A DNA stretch of 64,000 bases from Siniperca chuatsi (Eukaryota > Chordata > Actinopteri > Centrarchiformes > Sinipercidae), in the NCBI RefSeq assembly GCF_020085105.1, contig NC_058052.1, positions 11,389,233 through 11,453,232 of the forward strand. The letters are read 5' to 3'. Position 1 is the stretch's first letter. The number at the start of each line of letters is the position of its first letter. A program made the translations under genes and the position numbers. This document shows, in pieces, positions 50,988 to 63,843 of the stretch. A model generated the notes under the pieces. The model was not told where the DNA came from. It worked only from the letters and a program-made list of their open reading frames with translations, and did not search any database.

Positions 50988-52019
50988 GGCTGGGTTTAAT
51001 TTATTATTATTTTTAAATTTGATTTTCCGATTCAAATCGATCTTCTCGATGAATAAAATCAGAGATCGATCTTTGTGTCCATAAGCTATAGTGTTTTTTT
51101 TCTGGCAGAGACGCGCTTGAATGAAGCGCTTGTGCGGCGAGAGAGAAAAACGCTGCGGGTGGGTTTTGTTTCTGTGACAAGCAGATTGACATTAGCTAGG
51201 TAGCTAAAAAGAGAGGAAGAAACAACACCCACGTCAGAATCTGGTGTTTGCCAGTATTTCTTTGATGTATGATACTGGGATGTAGTCGCTTTCCCCCGAG
51301 CTGCAGCCGGCGGATCGGAAGGCTACCAAGAGTGCAATACTCGAATACTTAAGGGAAATTTTACAGATGTGGCTGCTTTCACGTGTTGTGCTGCCAGCTT
51401 GATTAACTCTTTCTGAGCTATAAACAGCCCATAGATGCGCCAAACGCAAGACGATGGAAACAGTGCTTATAAATGTTGATACATAACCACGCGATGTTAA
51501 AGCGTAAAAAACACAAAACTTCTACAACATATTATGCTAATTGACATGTATCACGGAGGTTTTGAGAGTCGAATGAAAATCTGCCATTCAGGTATACAGC
51601 TTCTCTCAGACCTCTGACTGACTGAGTGAACAGTCATCAAACAATCTCTTTTTTTCCTTTAAACATGAAAATAACACCACAACATTTAGAAATGCAATAC
51701 TTGATGATTAAGGGACATTATTTCTACCTTAAATGTCAAGTTTTTTTTCTTAATATCTATATATTTATTTATAATATAATGGTTGGGGAAACACTAGGGC
51801 GGCTGAATTCTTAATGTAAACATTCATATTTTTAATAATGCACCAGGTTAGAGGGTTCCTTGTACAATTTACAGCATTAGTTCTCTGAGAATCTCTTTCA
51901 TATCCAAGCAAAATTGGTATTGTTACTGAAATGTCCCTAACCAAATCAATATTGAATCGAAACGACCTTGTGAATCAGAATCGAATAGATTTGGGAAATC
52001 AGCGGCGATACCCAGGTCT
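50988..52019. mobile_element. Probable hAT-like MITE, degraded
   Basis: The left end GGGCTGGG is followed by CGATTCAAATCGAT-type sequence. The right end has CAATATTGAATCGAAACGAC, then GGCGATACCCAGG. This resembles fish hAT elements that end in GGGCTGGG. Termini are imperfect and no target duplication matches, so boundaries and class are tentative. A 71-codon minus ORF inside (51449-51234) was not recognised. Confidence 0.45.
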
Positions 52020-53967
52020 AAACATTAGAAGTGCTAATAATAATGCTAACACTTTGCCATATTTAAAACATCATCCAACAGTTTATATGATGCAGACTTA
52101 TAGTTCTCAGGTTCCCTTGATCATAGTTTTTCATTCATTGTTATCAAGATAAATGTTCAATTATTGTCCAAAATCGCTGAACCCTACAAAGCATATCCTA
52201 CACCAAACCCCAGCCAAGTAGGACTATATTTTAAATCCAATGCTGCCTACCTGATAGAATAAAGCACAGGACAAGTCACAAGTGTTTAAAGACATTCATT
52301 TTCCTCATTTTAAAAATCAGTCAGTCCAGCCAGTCCCACAGCACAATCCAGAATCACATTCAGCCCTTTCAATCTGGTGACAAGGTACACTGAGACCTGG
52401 AACTGACCTGGTAAATCAATATCACTCTTGGTCATCAACATTCTCCGCCACCTAACAGTGATATGCTGAGCTGCCCATAAGAGAAACATTGATTGCAGAG
52501 AATATATTTGGTGTGAACACTACTTGATACAGTACTTGGATCATCGCATCCTAAAAAAACTAAAAAGGGAAAGAATATGAGTGGACAGTGTCAGCTCAAC
52601 AGCATGAGGCACTAAAAATGTATGTTTTATGCCCTCAGTTGAAACTAGTGATGCATTCCTCTCAAACAATAGTAAACTTGGCAGTTTTAAGACGCTAAAC
52701 TTTGCAGTTCCTCTGTTGCTCAGGGATGTTTTCTGCCTCTGAGCGGTAAATATAAACAGAGAGAGGGGATAATTGTCAGGAGTACCAGGAGCACAGGCGT
52801 TTGCATGTCTATCTTCTACCCTCAGTGTCTCATGAAAACAATAGTCACCAATTTGGAAACTTTCAGACATTGCATAGATCATTAGGCAGGTCTGCTTGAT
52901 GACAACTTTCTTACAAGTTGATTGATTAATTAAAGTTGACAAAAGTATTTTTAAAAATGTGAGCAATGTTCATTTATCCATTATTTGGGATTATTACCTG
53001 AAGGTTTATCAGAATAAGACCAAATACACTGGACAGACAAACAACATTTCTCACTGCCCAACTGGAATATCAAGTTAATAAACACAAGTGGTAAGACTGT
53101 GTGTACTGCAGGTGAATTGGCAAAAGGGAGTTTAGGCTGGTACAAAATTTTAGCAAAGGTGCCACAAATTGGTAAACCAACATGATTATTGTGTAATGGC
53201 AGAGCTGACAGCTCAGTTTGCCCAGACCCCACAATTTCCAAAAACTGGGGTCCAGAGACACCCATGGGTTCACCTGCAAGGTTAATAACGTTCCCAAGTA
53301 AAATGAGAAAAAGTTTACTTTCGGCAGAAGTTAGCACAACATTAGCCTGTCTGCGAATGATCACACCTCTTCCAACTGTCACCTTTATAACTAACAATAT
53401 AACGTTACCAAAAAACTTCTCAAATGAGCACCAAGGACACAAAACATTCCCTTTTCATGTGGGGTGTGGCTAATAAGACTACATGGTCCCCACCGGTGAG
53501 TCGGGGTCTTTGACGTCAACAGCTTGCTATCGTTAATTAACAAATATGCAGGGGTAAAAAAACACGTTTATGTTTGACATATCAGAGCGGAAACCTGAAC
53601 CCCCAAAGTTGTTCTCATGTTACACAAGGACCCCAATTCCCAATTTTTTGTTTTTAGCCGTAAGTTGACCTCGTTGACAACAACCTGCAGTATTGTAACG
53701 TTAGCGGTTAGCTGTCTGCTAACCAGTAATACCAGCATTACACGTCAGTCCTAATTTTGTATCACTTGCTACTGTTAACGTGACATGCTTAGCTATCGAG
53801 TCCAGCAGTCAGATAATTGTTTCGCAGGGCAGCTAACGCTAGCTAGCTAGCAAGCTAACAGTTAACGTTGGGACAAATGTCTACTGTTAGCTCAGGAAGC
53901 TGCTATTTCATCGGCTCAGTGCTTCGTTAGAGAGCTGTTTTAGCGAAGAAGCGGCACGGTTACTCAC

Positions 53968-54150
53968 ATCAGTGGCAACACAAACGCCAGTCAGTCCAAA
54001 ATGATATTAATGTCTTTGGCGTTTCAAAGTACGCCTTTCCCTCTTGTGTCTGCAGAGATGGAGCGCAGCTCTAATAGCAGTTCCGTGTTCACCGACAACC
54101 GTGCGGACGGCGGCGGGATGAGGCAACATCTATTCTCCGCACCCCGCCCC
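53968..54150 (-). promoter_or_regulatory. micu1: micu1 non-coding first exon and core promoter
   Basis: A strong donor, ACTGAT|GTGAGTAACC, at 53968/53967 fits the non-coding exon that must precede coding exon 1, whose acceptor is one base before the ATG. About 175 bp further upstream is a GC box, GGGGCGGGGT (minus strand, 54150-54141), in GC-rich sequence. The transcription start lies between them and is not fixed. LINE sequence begins within about 15-40 bp of the GC box. Confidence 0.6.
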
Positions 54151-54270
54151 ATGCAGTTAAGACGGGCTCTTTTCTTTTCTCTTCTTCTTCTTCGAGGTTT
54201 ACGACCGCATTACTGCCAACACTGTCTCCACATTCTTACTGTGCTTAATCTTAAGTGATTCCAGATCTAC

Positions 54271-56871
54271 TCATGGATTTTCTAATTCCCAGACAGGTCT
54301 AATAGGCCACACCGCAGTTTCACAAAACTCTTTATCATATACTCCCATATGGTTTGCTATTTGCTCTCCTGTCCAGCCAAAGCTTTCTTTATGTGTCCGC
54401 TCCTTCTCCCAACATGTCTGCAGTACCCTTTTTGTTGGATGGCTATCTCCATGCCCCCTTAGGTTGACCAGTAGTTGGCCACCAGGAGTTTCTGACATGA
54501 CCCCAGTGGCATTTCACCTGCCTCAACTTGGAGTGCACACACTGGGGAAGGTCTAACTGCTCCTAAACGCTCTTAGAGCTGGAGCTTCTATAATGTCCAG
54601 GTGTGCTAGCACAGATTTTGCTGCTGACCCATATGATACTTCCATAGTCTAATCTTATTAAGGCTACATGAATATATTTTAGAGATGCAAAATCCGCTCC
54701 CCACTCCAATCCTACAAGACACCTCATGACATTTATCACTTTTTTTACATTTATTATCTACATATCTAATATGCTCTCTCCATGTTAATCTCAGTAATAC
54801 ACTCCCAAAAAGCAAAAACTCAACTCTCTAATTTATTTCCATACAATTTCAAATTACAATCCCTGAGTTTCTTTCTTGTGAAGAACATAGCTTTTGTTTT
54901 TCCACTGAAAATTTTAATCCCCATTTTGTTCCCCACTTTTCAACTTGATTAATTCCTCCTGCATTTTCCTAACTATGTGTTCAGCATTTCTCCATTTTCT
55001 TTCCACAAAGCCCCTGCAAACAGCGGTCTCCCCATATCCATTGGAATATTTAGAAATATATCATTTATCATAATGGAAAATAATGTTGGACTTACTACAC
55101 TCCCCTGAGGCGTCCCGTTTTCTACAACATATTGGCTTGATAACTCTGACCCTATAGTCACCTGAATAGTTCTTCCTTCTAGAAAGTTCATAACCCATTT
55201 GAACATTTTTCCTCTGATTCCCATTAAATGTAGTTTGATTAGAAGCCTGTCTTTCCATAACATGTCATAGGCTTTCTCAACATCAAAAACACTGCAACCA
55301 CTGTCTCTTTATTAACTTGAGCTTTCCTTATTTCATCTTCTAGACACAACACTGGATCCGTAGTACTCCTTCCTTTCCTGAATCCACTTTGATATGTAGC
55401 CACCATACCATATTATTTATACTATTTTACAAGTAATACTGTACATTAACCTGTCATTTATCATACATTCTATTCATTTACAGACATGTGATGTCAAGGC
55501 AATTGGTCTGCAGTTGCCCGGTCTGCTGGCATCTCTTCCAGGTTTCCTTATTGGAATAATTATCGCCTCTTTCCAGCTCTCTGGCATTCTTCTCTCATCC
55601 CACACTTTGTTATACAGCAGCAATCATTTCTACACTTAAATGTTTTAATATACTATAACATATTTACCAGGTGCAGTCTTTCCTGTTTTGTTTAGTCCCT
55701 TTCTTAATTCTCCCATGCAGAAAGGGACATTTTGCCCACCACCAATATTACCTTTTCTACCCAAAGCCTCCATGGTTTTAGATTTTGTTCTCTCTCTGCC
55801 TCTTCTACTGCATCATATGTTGAAAATGATGAGTTCTCTTGACTAGTTTAAATTCCTGATTTCTTTTTCTCACTGCTTCTTTACACTTATCATCCCACCA
55901 CGGTACTACTTTCTTCTTTATATTGCCTTTACTTTTAGAAATTGATTCTAATGCAGCCAATATAATGCCTTGCTTTATTTAGCTGTCAAGTGTTTCTATG
56001 TTCATCCCTTCATTAATCTGATTTATTTCTTTATCTTGCACCAGACTGGGTAATGATCACTCCCTATAGTTCCTTCTTGATACACTGTCCAATCACATAC
56101 TGATGCAATGGTGTTTGACACTAATGTAAGATCAAGCACAGATTCTTTACCTGTGTTACCATCCATTCTTGTGTAACTGTTATCATTTAAGCATACTAAA
56201 TTCTTCTCATCGAGCAACTCTTCTATTACATGACCATTAGGGTCTGTTCTGTCACTCCCCCATAATGTGTTGTGTCCATTAAAATCACCACACTAAACAA
56301 TGTTACTGTTTTGCCTATTTTGCCTTCCTGTCTCCTCAAGCTTGCTTAACTCTAGTCTTTTACACGGATGATAATAATTCACAGTCACCAACTCTTTCCT
56401 TTCAGTCCACACATTAACTACTACATACTCTTGTTCACTTCCTATACCTAGCACTCCAGTAAGGAATGCCTTGGTTTACAAAAGTGGCACATCCTCCTCC
56501 TCCCCCATCTCTCCTGTCTCGCCTCACTGCCTCATAACCATGCAAAACAAAATAAAGGTAACTTATAGAGGTAACCAGGACTCTTGAAGACATACAATGT
56601 CTGGTTTTTCTCTCCTTTGAACTATAAACTGCTTGAAATCTTGACCATTAGCAATCAGGCTTCTCGCATTCCATTGAAGAATTAACATTATTAGTATTAT
56701 CAACCCACACATGCTGTCTCTTGACTGTATCCTGAGCTCATCGTTTACTTCTTCCCATTTTAAAACCATCATGTTTAAATGGTGTTCTGCAGCTTTCACA
56801 ATAACCTCAATCATTTCAGTTTTAGATTTTATCTCATATGTTGCATTTATCACTCCTGCTATAAAGGTCAC
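54271..56871 (-). pseudogene. LINE ORF2 (endonuclease/reverse transcriptase) remnant
   Basis: Pieces in order along the minus strand: endonuclease start (56690), endonuclease end (about 56030), reverse-transcriptase palm (55260-54990), thumb-like TWREHIRYVDNKCKK (54780), C-terminal block (54490-54280). In the palm the conserved FADD catalytic box reads FAGALW: both catalytic aspartates are missing, a six-base in-frame loss. Most of the RNase H domain is absent. Confidence 0.8.
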
Positions 56872-57159
56872 CAGTTTCTTTTCCTCTTTCCATGCATTCT
56901 TCTTCTACTTCTTGCTGTTCTTTTGCTGCCACTTGCTCTCGGTTATATCCTCCACCCTTATTCTGTTTTTTTCTGTCCTGCCAACTTAACTGCCTCAACA
57001 TATTAGACTTTTTCCTTCACCCTTATCTGTTGCACCTCCACCTCTTTTTTCAACACCTCACGCCACACACAATAAGATACGCTGTTATTACCTCCACAAT
57101 TACAGCACTTTGGACTCACTCCCGCTCCACATTTTCCATACTCATGTTCCCCACCATAC

Positions 57160-57693
57160 CTACCGCAACTCCTTACAGTTGAAACACCTCATAGGTTTTG
57201 GTGTGTATTCTCTTATATTATATCTCAGAAATCCAAAATACACCTCGTTTGGAAGCACCTTTTCTTCAAACTCTATCAAGATGGTTTCAGTATCCTTTTT
57301 CTCTACTCCCCTTGTCATTCTTTTCACACTCTTTACTGAACTATTCCTCACCCTCAGGTTCTCCACTAGTTCACTCATATTAAAACTGAGGGGAACCCCA
57401 GAAATCACTCCCTTGCCACCACTGAACCTCTGTTCTCCAACTCTTACAGTCCTGGATACTTTCCCAACACTAATTATCTTCTTTGCCTTTTCCACCTGCA
57501 CTTCAGTCTTACATCCTATTAGCAAGTTTCCACCGCCTAAAAGTCTTGCATGTTTCACCTCCCGAAGTTGCCCTCTAATGATTTTTGTTAGCTTAAGTGG
57601 ATCGACTTTCTTTACTCCCCCTTCCCCCTCGAATCTTACCACCGCATTAAGCAATTCAAATGGGCTCCGGTACCACCACTGCTGTGGATGCAA
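57160..57693 (-). pseudogene. LINE ORF1 (gag-like) remnant
   Basis: An open stretch of 177 codons with ORF1 features of fish I-type LINEs: a substrate-binding domain (EGGVKKVDPLKLTKIIRGQL), a second block (VLPNEVYFGFLRYNIREYTP) and the start of a CCHC zinc knuckle (RCFNCKE), where the frame breaks. No intact downstream zinc knuckles remain in frame. Confidence 0.8.
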
Positions 57694-57779
57694 TTACTGC
57701 GCATGTAGCACAAAATCAAATGTCCATCACGCATTTTATGTAATCACATCAATTAGCTACATGGCATAATCCCATTCAA

Positions 57780-58189
57780 CACAGTGTCTCACCATAAATG
57801 AGAGTTAAATGCTATATAGGTCAGCAAAATATTATCTTAATTTGGTCATCATCAAAAGGCAAAACAGCTACCAATATGAAGAAAAAAACTTTTTCAATGT
57901 TGAAAAAATGACCATTGTTCCCTAAAAGCATATTAATCTAAATCAATCCAATCTGGTTATCCTATTATTGACTATAAACTTAAGTCAGAATGAAAAAGGT
58001 GATCAAACTGACTCGCACACAAACTGTGAGACAAAGATGATGATAGCATAAAGGGCCTTTATACTTTTACTAAATGCCATAGTATTTATATAGTATTTTT
58101 TCAGATCAAATCACAAATTAAATAGGATAAGTATGATTAGAAACGGATGGTATAGCACAGGTTCACGTATAGAATATTTAGCATCTCAA
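57780..58189. other. AT-rich spacer, nothing recognised
   Basis: About 400 bp between the two LINEs with no ORF of interest or clear repeat signature. Confidence 0.4.
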
Positions 58190-59640
58190 TATGGTTTGAA
58201 TGAATAAACTTTGCTGCCATTCAGTCACCCCGAGGTGCACAGGCCCTGGTGGAGGCCTTGCTGTTGCTTACAGTAATCATTTTAACTGTAAACACAGGCC
58301 TATCGTTAACTTTCAGAGCTTTGAAATGCTTATGTTTAAAGTCAACTGTCAGAACCCTGGCTGCTGTATTTCAATGAACCCCCCTCTGAAACTAAATAAT
58401 AGTTTTTTAGCAGAATTTTCTGAATTTTCTGTAAGCTGTAAGCAAGACTGCAGGAGGGCTAAGCGCACATGGAAAAAGACTAAACTTAATGTTCATTTTC
58501 TACACATGGAAGAGCTTCTGACTTTGCTCAATCAAAAAATGGGAAAAAAGGTTGTAAGAACAGCTTATTTCTCAGAATTACACAGTCCCTGGGCTCTGTT
58601 TAGCATAATCAATCAGCTTGTACAACCTGCTCCCGCTGCTGTCTCTGCCACCTCAACTGAAGATTGTGAATTGTATTTATAATTTTTTGTCAACAAAATC
58701 AACAGCACCAGTTCCATCCAACATTGTGCCCCTGCTCTCCTCTTCTGATCTATCTAACCCAATTTGCCCCTATTACCATGCACAACCTCGTAGAGATCAT
58801 TTCTCATCTGCGCCTGTCCTCCTGCCAACTTGATATTTTACCCTCCAAATTCTTTAAAGAGGTCCTACCTGTCATTGGTCCTACTGTACTCACTATTATA
58901 ATCCTGTCCCTCACCTCTCCCTCGATTAAAAATCGAAAACCATGTCAACAAATTGGTTCGGTCTGTTTTTTCAACTCAGAAACATTGCAAAAATAGACCA
59001 TTATTATCGGCTTTTGATTTAGAACATATCAATCACGCCTTCATTTTTTCCCATCTCAACTTCTGCGATGCTCTCTTCACTTGCCTTAGTCAAGCTGCCT
59101 TCGCACATCTTCAGCTTGTATAAAATGCAGCAGCTAGGCTATTAGCTAGGACTGGCCATAGATCTCACATCACTCTTATTTTAGCCTCGCTGCACTGGCT
59201 GCCAGTGAAGTTCAGAATTGATTATTTTATTTTATTTTAGTCACTTATAAGGCACTACATGGCTTAGCTCCTGTCTACATTTCCAATCTACTAAGCCCTT
59301 ACACCACCAAGCAGCCACTTAGGTCATCCAACCAAAACCTGTTGGCTATACTGCGTGCCAAACATAAAACCAAAAGCTCTTTTGCTGTACTAGCACCCAG
59401 ACTTTGGAACAACGCCCCTCCCCCCCAGATCGGCTGAGTCTGTTGACTGTCTCCACTGACTCCAAGGGTGTGCTCTGGGTGGTGTCTGATTGCTGTATGT
59501 TTTCTGTGGCTGTATGTGCATTGCGTTTGTATGTATTTTTTAATTTTTTTTCTCTTGTATGCGCTTTGCGCTTTTGTGTTTGTGCTTGATAATGATGTAA
59601 AGCACTATGTAACCTGTGTTAAGAAAGTTTTACTTACTTA
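58190..59640 (+). mobile_element. L2/Maui-like LINE fragment
   Basis: Plus-strand pieces of a second non-LTR element: an endonuclease piece (GPGGGLAVAYSNHFNC), a linker piece (RRAKRTWKKTKL, then ALFSIINQLVQPAPAAVSAT), a reverse-transcriptase entry block (LDILPSKFFKEVLP) and a C-terminal part near 59070-59440 whose translation resembles AARLLARTGHRSHITLILAS, then LHWLPVKFRID. The 3' end (GTAAAGCACTATGTAACCTG) plus a TTAC-rich tail is typical of L2 elements. Large internal deletions and stops make it inactive. Confidence 0.78.
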
Positions 59641-60230
59641 CAAATAACCACTCGTTACAACCGAGGTATGCAGACGAGCATCTCTGAACGCACAACACGT
59701 TGAACCTTGAAGCAGATGGGCTACAGCAGCAGAAGACCACACCGGGTGTCACTCCTGTCAGCTAAGAACAGGAAACTGAGGCTACAATAGGCATGGGCTC
59801 CCCAAAATTGGACAATAAAAGATTGGAAAAACATTTCCTGGTCTGATGAGTCTCGATGTCTGCTGCAACATTCAGATGGTAGGGTCAGAATTTGGTGTAA
59901 ACAACATGAAAAGCATGGATCCATCCTGCCTTGTATCAACGGTTCAGGCTGGTGGTAGTGGTGTAATGGTGTGGGGGGTATTTTCTTGGCACATTTTGGG
60001 CCTCTTAGTACCAACTGAGCGTCGTTTAAACGCCACAGCCTACCTGAGTATTGTTGCTGACCATGTCCATCCCTTTATGTGTACCCATCTTCTAATGGCC
60101 ACTTCCAGCAGGAATGTTTCCAGCACCTTGTTGAATCTATGCCTCAAAGAATTAAGGCAGTTCTGAAGATAAAATGGGGTCCCACCCGGTACTAGCAAGG
60201 TGTACCTAATAAAGTGATCGGTGAATGTAT
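59641..60230 (+). mobile_element. Tc1-like DNA transposon, 5'-truncated and internally deleted
   Basis: Encodes a piece of Tc1-type transposase around 59930-60080 (SGVMVWGVFSWHILGLLVPT, ATAYLSIVADHVHPFM), part of the DDE core. The right end ACTAGCAAGGTGTACCTAATAAAGTG... is the element's terminal inverted repeat, shared with the MITE at 11845-12294. The 5' end is missing where it abuts the L2 tail. Between about 60110 and 60115 the sequence jumps from the middle to the end of the transposase, so roughly 250 bp including later catalytic residues are lost. Not functional. Confidence 0.8.
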
Positions 60231-63200
60231 ATACACCTTGAATACAGCTTTGGCAATTCTATTTCTGATTTTTTTTTTAAAGCCATTCATTTCAATAACA
60301 TTACTGAATTGAACTGGGAGATAGGGAGTCTCTGCTGTCAGTCGTGCATGCCTTGACAGAGCTCCGGCATAAAAATGCATCAGAAGTAAATGACTTGCCT
60401 CTTCGCAGTCTGCCAGTTATAATTGTTGCCTTGAATGCATATTGGCTGGAATGAATGCATAATGTGAAAGATAAAAAGCTAGGGAGCTGCTGAGTCAATT
60501 GGGGATGTGTCATAGAAGACTGCAGGTTGCAGGGGCTTGTCACATCCAAGGAAGGTGCAGGTCAAATTTCTGCCTGATGTAACTGTACATCAATGTTAAT
60601 GAGGTTATGAATAAAGCAAAGATAGATAGAATACAATGCTACACAGTAGTGACTGTCCAAAGTCCAAACACCAGTTGACCCAACTGGTGTTTAAGAATGT
60701 CAGAATAGTTTATCTCCACCTCTAGACATCAACACAATGTAATCAATTTATAGTTGTATGTTTCTTATAGCACTTATATTATCTCTTATTCATACTCATA
60801 TTCCTAAACTCAAAAGTAGTCTATCACAATTGCTCTGTTTAAAGGCAAAAACCTCTCTTTCTGGCCTAATGATTTTTCACCAATTGCCACTGACAAGAAA
60901 CATTTAGAGAATGCTGGACAGTTAATAAGTTGACACATGCATTTAGACCAGTTAGACCAGAAAATGCATATTTCTGTCCTAAAGGCAGGAGGAGGAATGT
61001 TGGAAACAGCCACATACCTTCTTTTGCTCACAGTGTGTCTGAGACTCCTCTTCTGCGTGTATCGTACCGTTCACTGTTTATCATGCTCTTTATAAAAACA
61101 TTTCCATGTCATCCTGCTTTGGTAGATTTACTTCTCTTAAGCTACAGGATGTAAATGCACCAATCCTGCATTACTTTGCTGTATCAGATCATCAAATTCT
61201 TGTGACACTTTGTTGGGTGCGATGTATAATGCCAGGAAGTTTAATAGCTCTAGATTGATTCATAAGCTATGAATGAATGGAAATGTAGCCAAATGTTTCT
61301 CCTTTGAGGATTCATGATAAGTAAGGAGAATATGATTTAATGAATCTGAGCATTCTGTCAAATGGACCTGAGGTCAAAAAGGTCAGGGGGCATCTGCAGT
61401 TCAGCCAATACACAGGAGTTACTGTTTTCAATAAAGTTTCAGTGAAGTTGAGGTAATCTTTGTCTTAATAGAACAGCACTATAATATCAAATACACACAT
61501 TGCAATTAATATCTCTGGTTACCCTCTCTATTACAAATTATTATCCATAATAATCTCTTTGTCTTTTCCCACCAGCTTTTGTTAAAGTGCTTTTCAATAC
61601 CTCCTTCTTCTCTCTCTCTCTTACTCTCTTCCTCCCTTTTTTAATAAGGGAGGCTACTTAACTGTGCCTGCAGCCCTTCAGTGCAGGGTTCATTAATGCA
61701 AGCAATTTATCACAAGAACCCCACAATATGTAATTGTCAACTATTGAAATTTCATATTGAATTTGAATAGCTTCACAACAGTAATAATCTCAGCATGGCC
61801 TAGGTGTTCACAACGGCAGTGCATATTTCTCTTATTCAAAGCCATTCATTTTGTTCACACACATGTCATGCCAAATACATATACAAATAAATGGTCTGCA
61901 CAAGTTGGAAAGGAATAGCTGCTAAATAGCTCATGGCCAAAGTGTTTTTAGATCTGTCACCATGTCCGAGGTGTCTGGTCATGGTGTAGGGTTCAGTGTC
62001 CTGGCCTATTAGAAGGCCTTAAGGATCAGCTAACAGTTGTGTAAACCTTAAATGAAACAACATGTCTTCCTCTTACTCAAGTTTCCACTCTCTGACTTTA
62101 AGCATATAAGGTAACTGTTTACCTTGTAGCCTTTATGCTACAATGCAACAGCAATCTATACAATAGCGTTGTATGCCGATTCCACCCATCCTGCTATTGT
62201 GGCATTGCAGGAGATAAGACAAGCCTGCAGAAGAGCCTCCTCAGCGCAACTGTTTTTAGTACATAACGACTGTGTTACTATTACTGTGACTTGTGTTTAG
62301 TTTAAGAGGGTGTCTCACTCTTGAGTGCTACATTAAGAACACACTTGGAAGTCCATAGGGGAGCGCTGGCTTTACAGAGACTACAGCACTACTACTGTTC
62401 ACCCAAGACAAGTCCCATCTGAGCTGCTTTGTAGAATGAAAACTATGGTGAAATTTGATCCACAAGCTGTAACTCTGTATAATGGTAAAGGATGCCTCAG
62501 GTGAAGCCCTGCAGACAAAAGCAGGCTCCAGTTTCAGCAGTCATATTGCTGTGTGGTGTCTGTGAGCCGTCATATGTGTAAGAGTAAGCAAGAAGCGCAG
62601 CATACACTGCCTAATTAGGTCTGCGTTTACATTATGTAGTGCCCGATTGGTGGTGCAATGAAGTTACACACCCACGCTTGCTTTGGGTGTTGTCTTTTTT
62701 GTATAACCATGGGAGGGGCTCTTTCATGCTGCTAGGTGACATTTCAGTCATGGTCAGACACACACACACACACACACACACACACAACAAATATATGCTC
62801 ACAGGCATGCATATGCACCTCTTTTTGTACTCTGCTCATTTCATCCATCTCTGACCTTGAGATATGGGTGCAGAGCATTTTTAAAAGCAGTTCTGTCTCT
62901 CTTAAAGAGTTTTTTTTTGTTTTTTTGTTTTTTTACAGTTGGTGGACAGCTGTGAAAAACGTTTAGTGTCAGCAGATATTATATTAGAATTACTTAACTC
63001 TAGATTTTTTGAATTTGTCATGCTCATATTGAATCCTTGAATTCAGAACATTAATGCGTTTGAAACTGGAATTTATGAGGCACAATTTGAAATGTCCCAA
63101 AATAACTTTGGACTCTAATTGTTTTTTTCAGTTCAGAGCGACCGCTCTGAGATGTATCTAAGTACTAACAACAGTTAAGAGCAGTGGTGCCACCAGTACT

Positions 63201-63737
63201 TAACCTTGTTGTTTTGTATCTGCACTGTCACTATCTATCCTTATAGTGGGAAATTGCTGATTTCATATTTTATATGTATGTTGATAGATTCTCCGTGTAC
63301 TTTTGTGTAATTACTTTTAGTTTTTCATGAACCATGTTAAACATACATATGAAAAGTAGTATGATGAGTAGATATTGAGCAGATAAGATAAATCCAATGA
63401 CTGTAATCATGTAGCATATACTGTAGCTCACATTAGGATCCAATGAACTCAGATATTGACGTCTGATATAAGTATACAAGTGTTGGTAATCACCCTTTGT
63501 ATAGCTTCTTCTTACGAGCTGATTACACTGCTTTGTGTAATAAACATAATCATGCACAATCTCACACAACTTAAACGACTTGATGAAATCTATTACCTGC
63601 AGGTGTTTTTCACATTACTGCAGCTTCTTTTGTTTACACACCATGTGCAAATGCATACTGTTGTGGTACAGTTACAGCAGTACTGTAAAGGTTTATGTGA
63701 ACCAGTGACTGGTAGTATTTGGTATCACACACAGATT
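60231..63737. other. Intergenic region, no gene recognised
   Basis: About 3.5 kb without splice-supported coding sequence or recognised repeats, apart from a (CA)n tract and poly-T patches near 62910-62935. Confidence 0.5.
62758..62788. repeat. (CA)n microsatellite
   Basis: About 15 CA units; no associated feature. Confidence 0.9.
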
Positions 63738-63843
63738 TGAAGCTTTGTGAATCGATGCAGCCTCGAGGCCTTGAGCAGGTCTTTGTCCATGGCTGAGAAT
63801 TTGCATTTAAATTGCATCGCCCACACAGCCTGATGCACCGCAC
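63738..63843 (-). other. Exon-like stretch of unknown identity
   Basis: The minus strand has a good acceptor (TTTGTATTTCTTCAG) followed by an open frame encoding AVHQAVWAMQFKCKF, then SAMDKDLLKASRLHRFTKL. The donor candidates (such as AAATCT|GTGTGT) are poor and I do not recognise the sequence. It may be an exon of the next upstream minus-strand gene, or chance. Confidence 0.2.

Larger units (their letters stand above)
54165..57720 (-). mobile_element. Degenerate I/Nimb-like LINE with ORF1 and ORF2 remnants
   Basis: Minus-strand non-LTR retrotransposon. ORF1 remnant 57693-57160 encodes a gag-like protein (MHPQQWWYRSPFEL through KPMRCFNCKELR), with a further zinc-knuckle piece (CCNCGG) in another frame. 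The ORF2 apurinic-type endonuclease begins near 56690 (LQWNARSLIANGQDF, PDIVCLQESWL) and ends near 56030 (IGSDHYPVWCKIK). Reverse-transcriptase remnants at 55263-54973 include LEGRTIQVTIGS and NGTPQGSVVSPTLFSIMIND. The C-terminal remnant 54498-54271 has the KESFGWTGEQ block. The 3' end is a GAA-repeat tail near 54200-54175. Many stops, frameshifts and deletions make it inactive; ORF2 is over 1 kb shorter than expected. Confidence 0.88.

Noticed and set aside
54973..57693. Possibility that the LINE ORFs are a host gene or an intact element
   Set aside because: Reverse-transcriptase, endonuclease and gag-like blocks identify a retrotransposon; multiple stops, frameshifts and the missing catalytic aspartates show it is dead.
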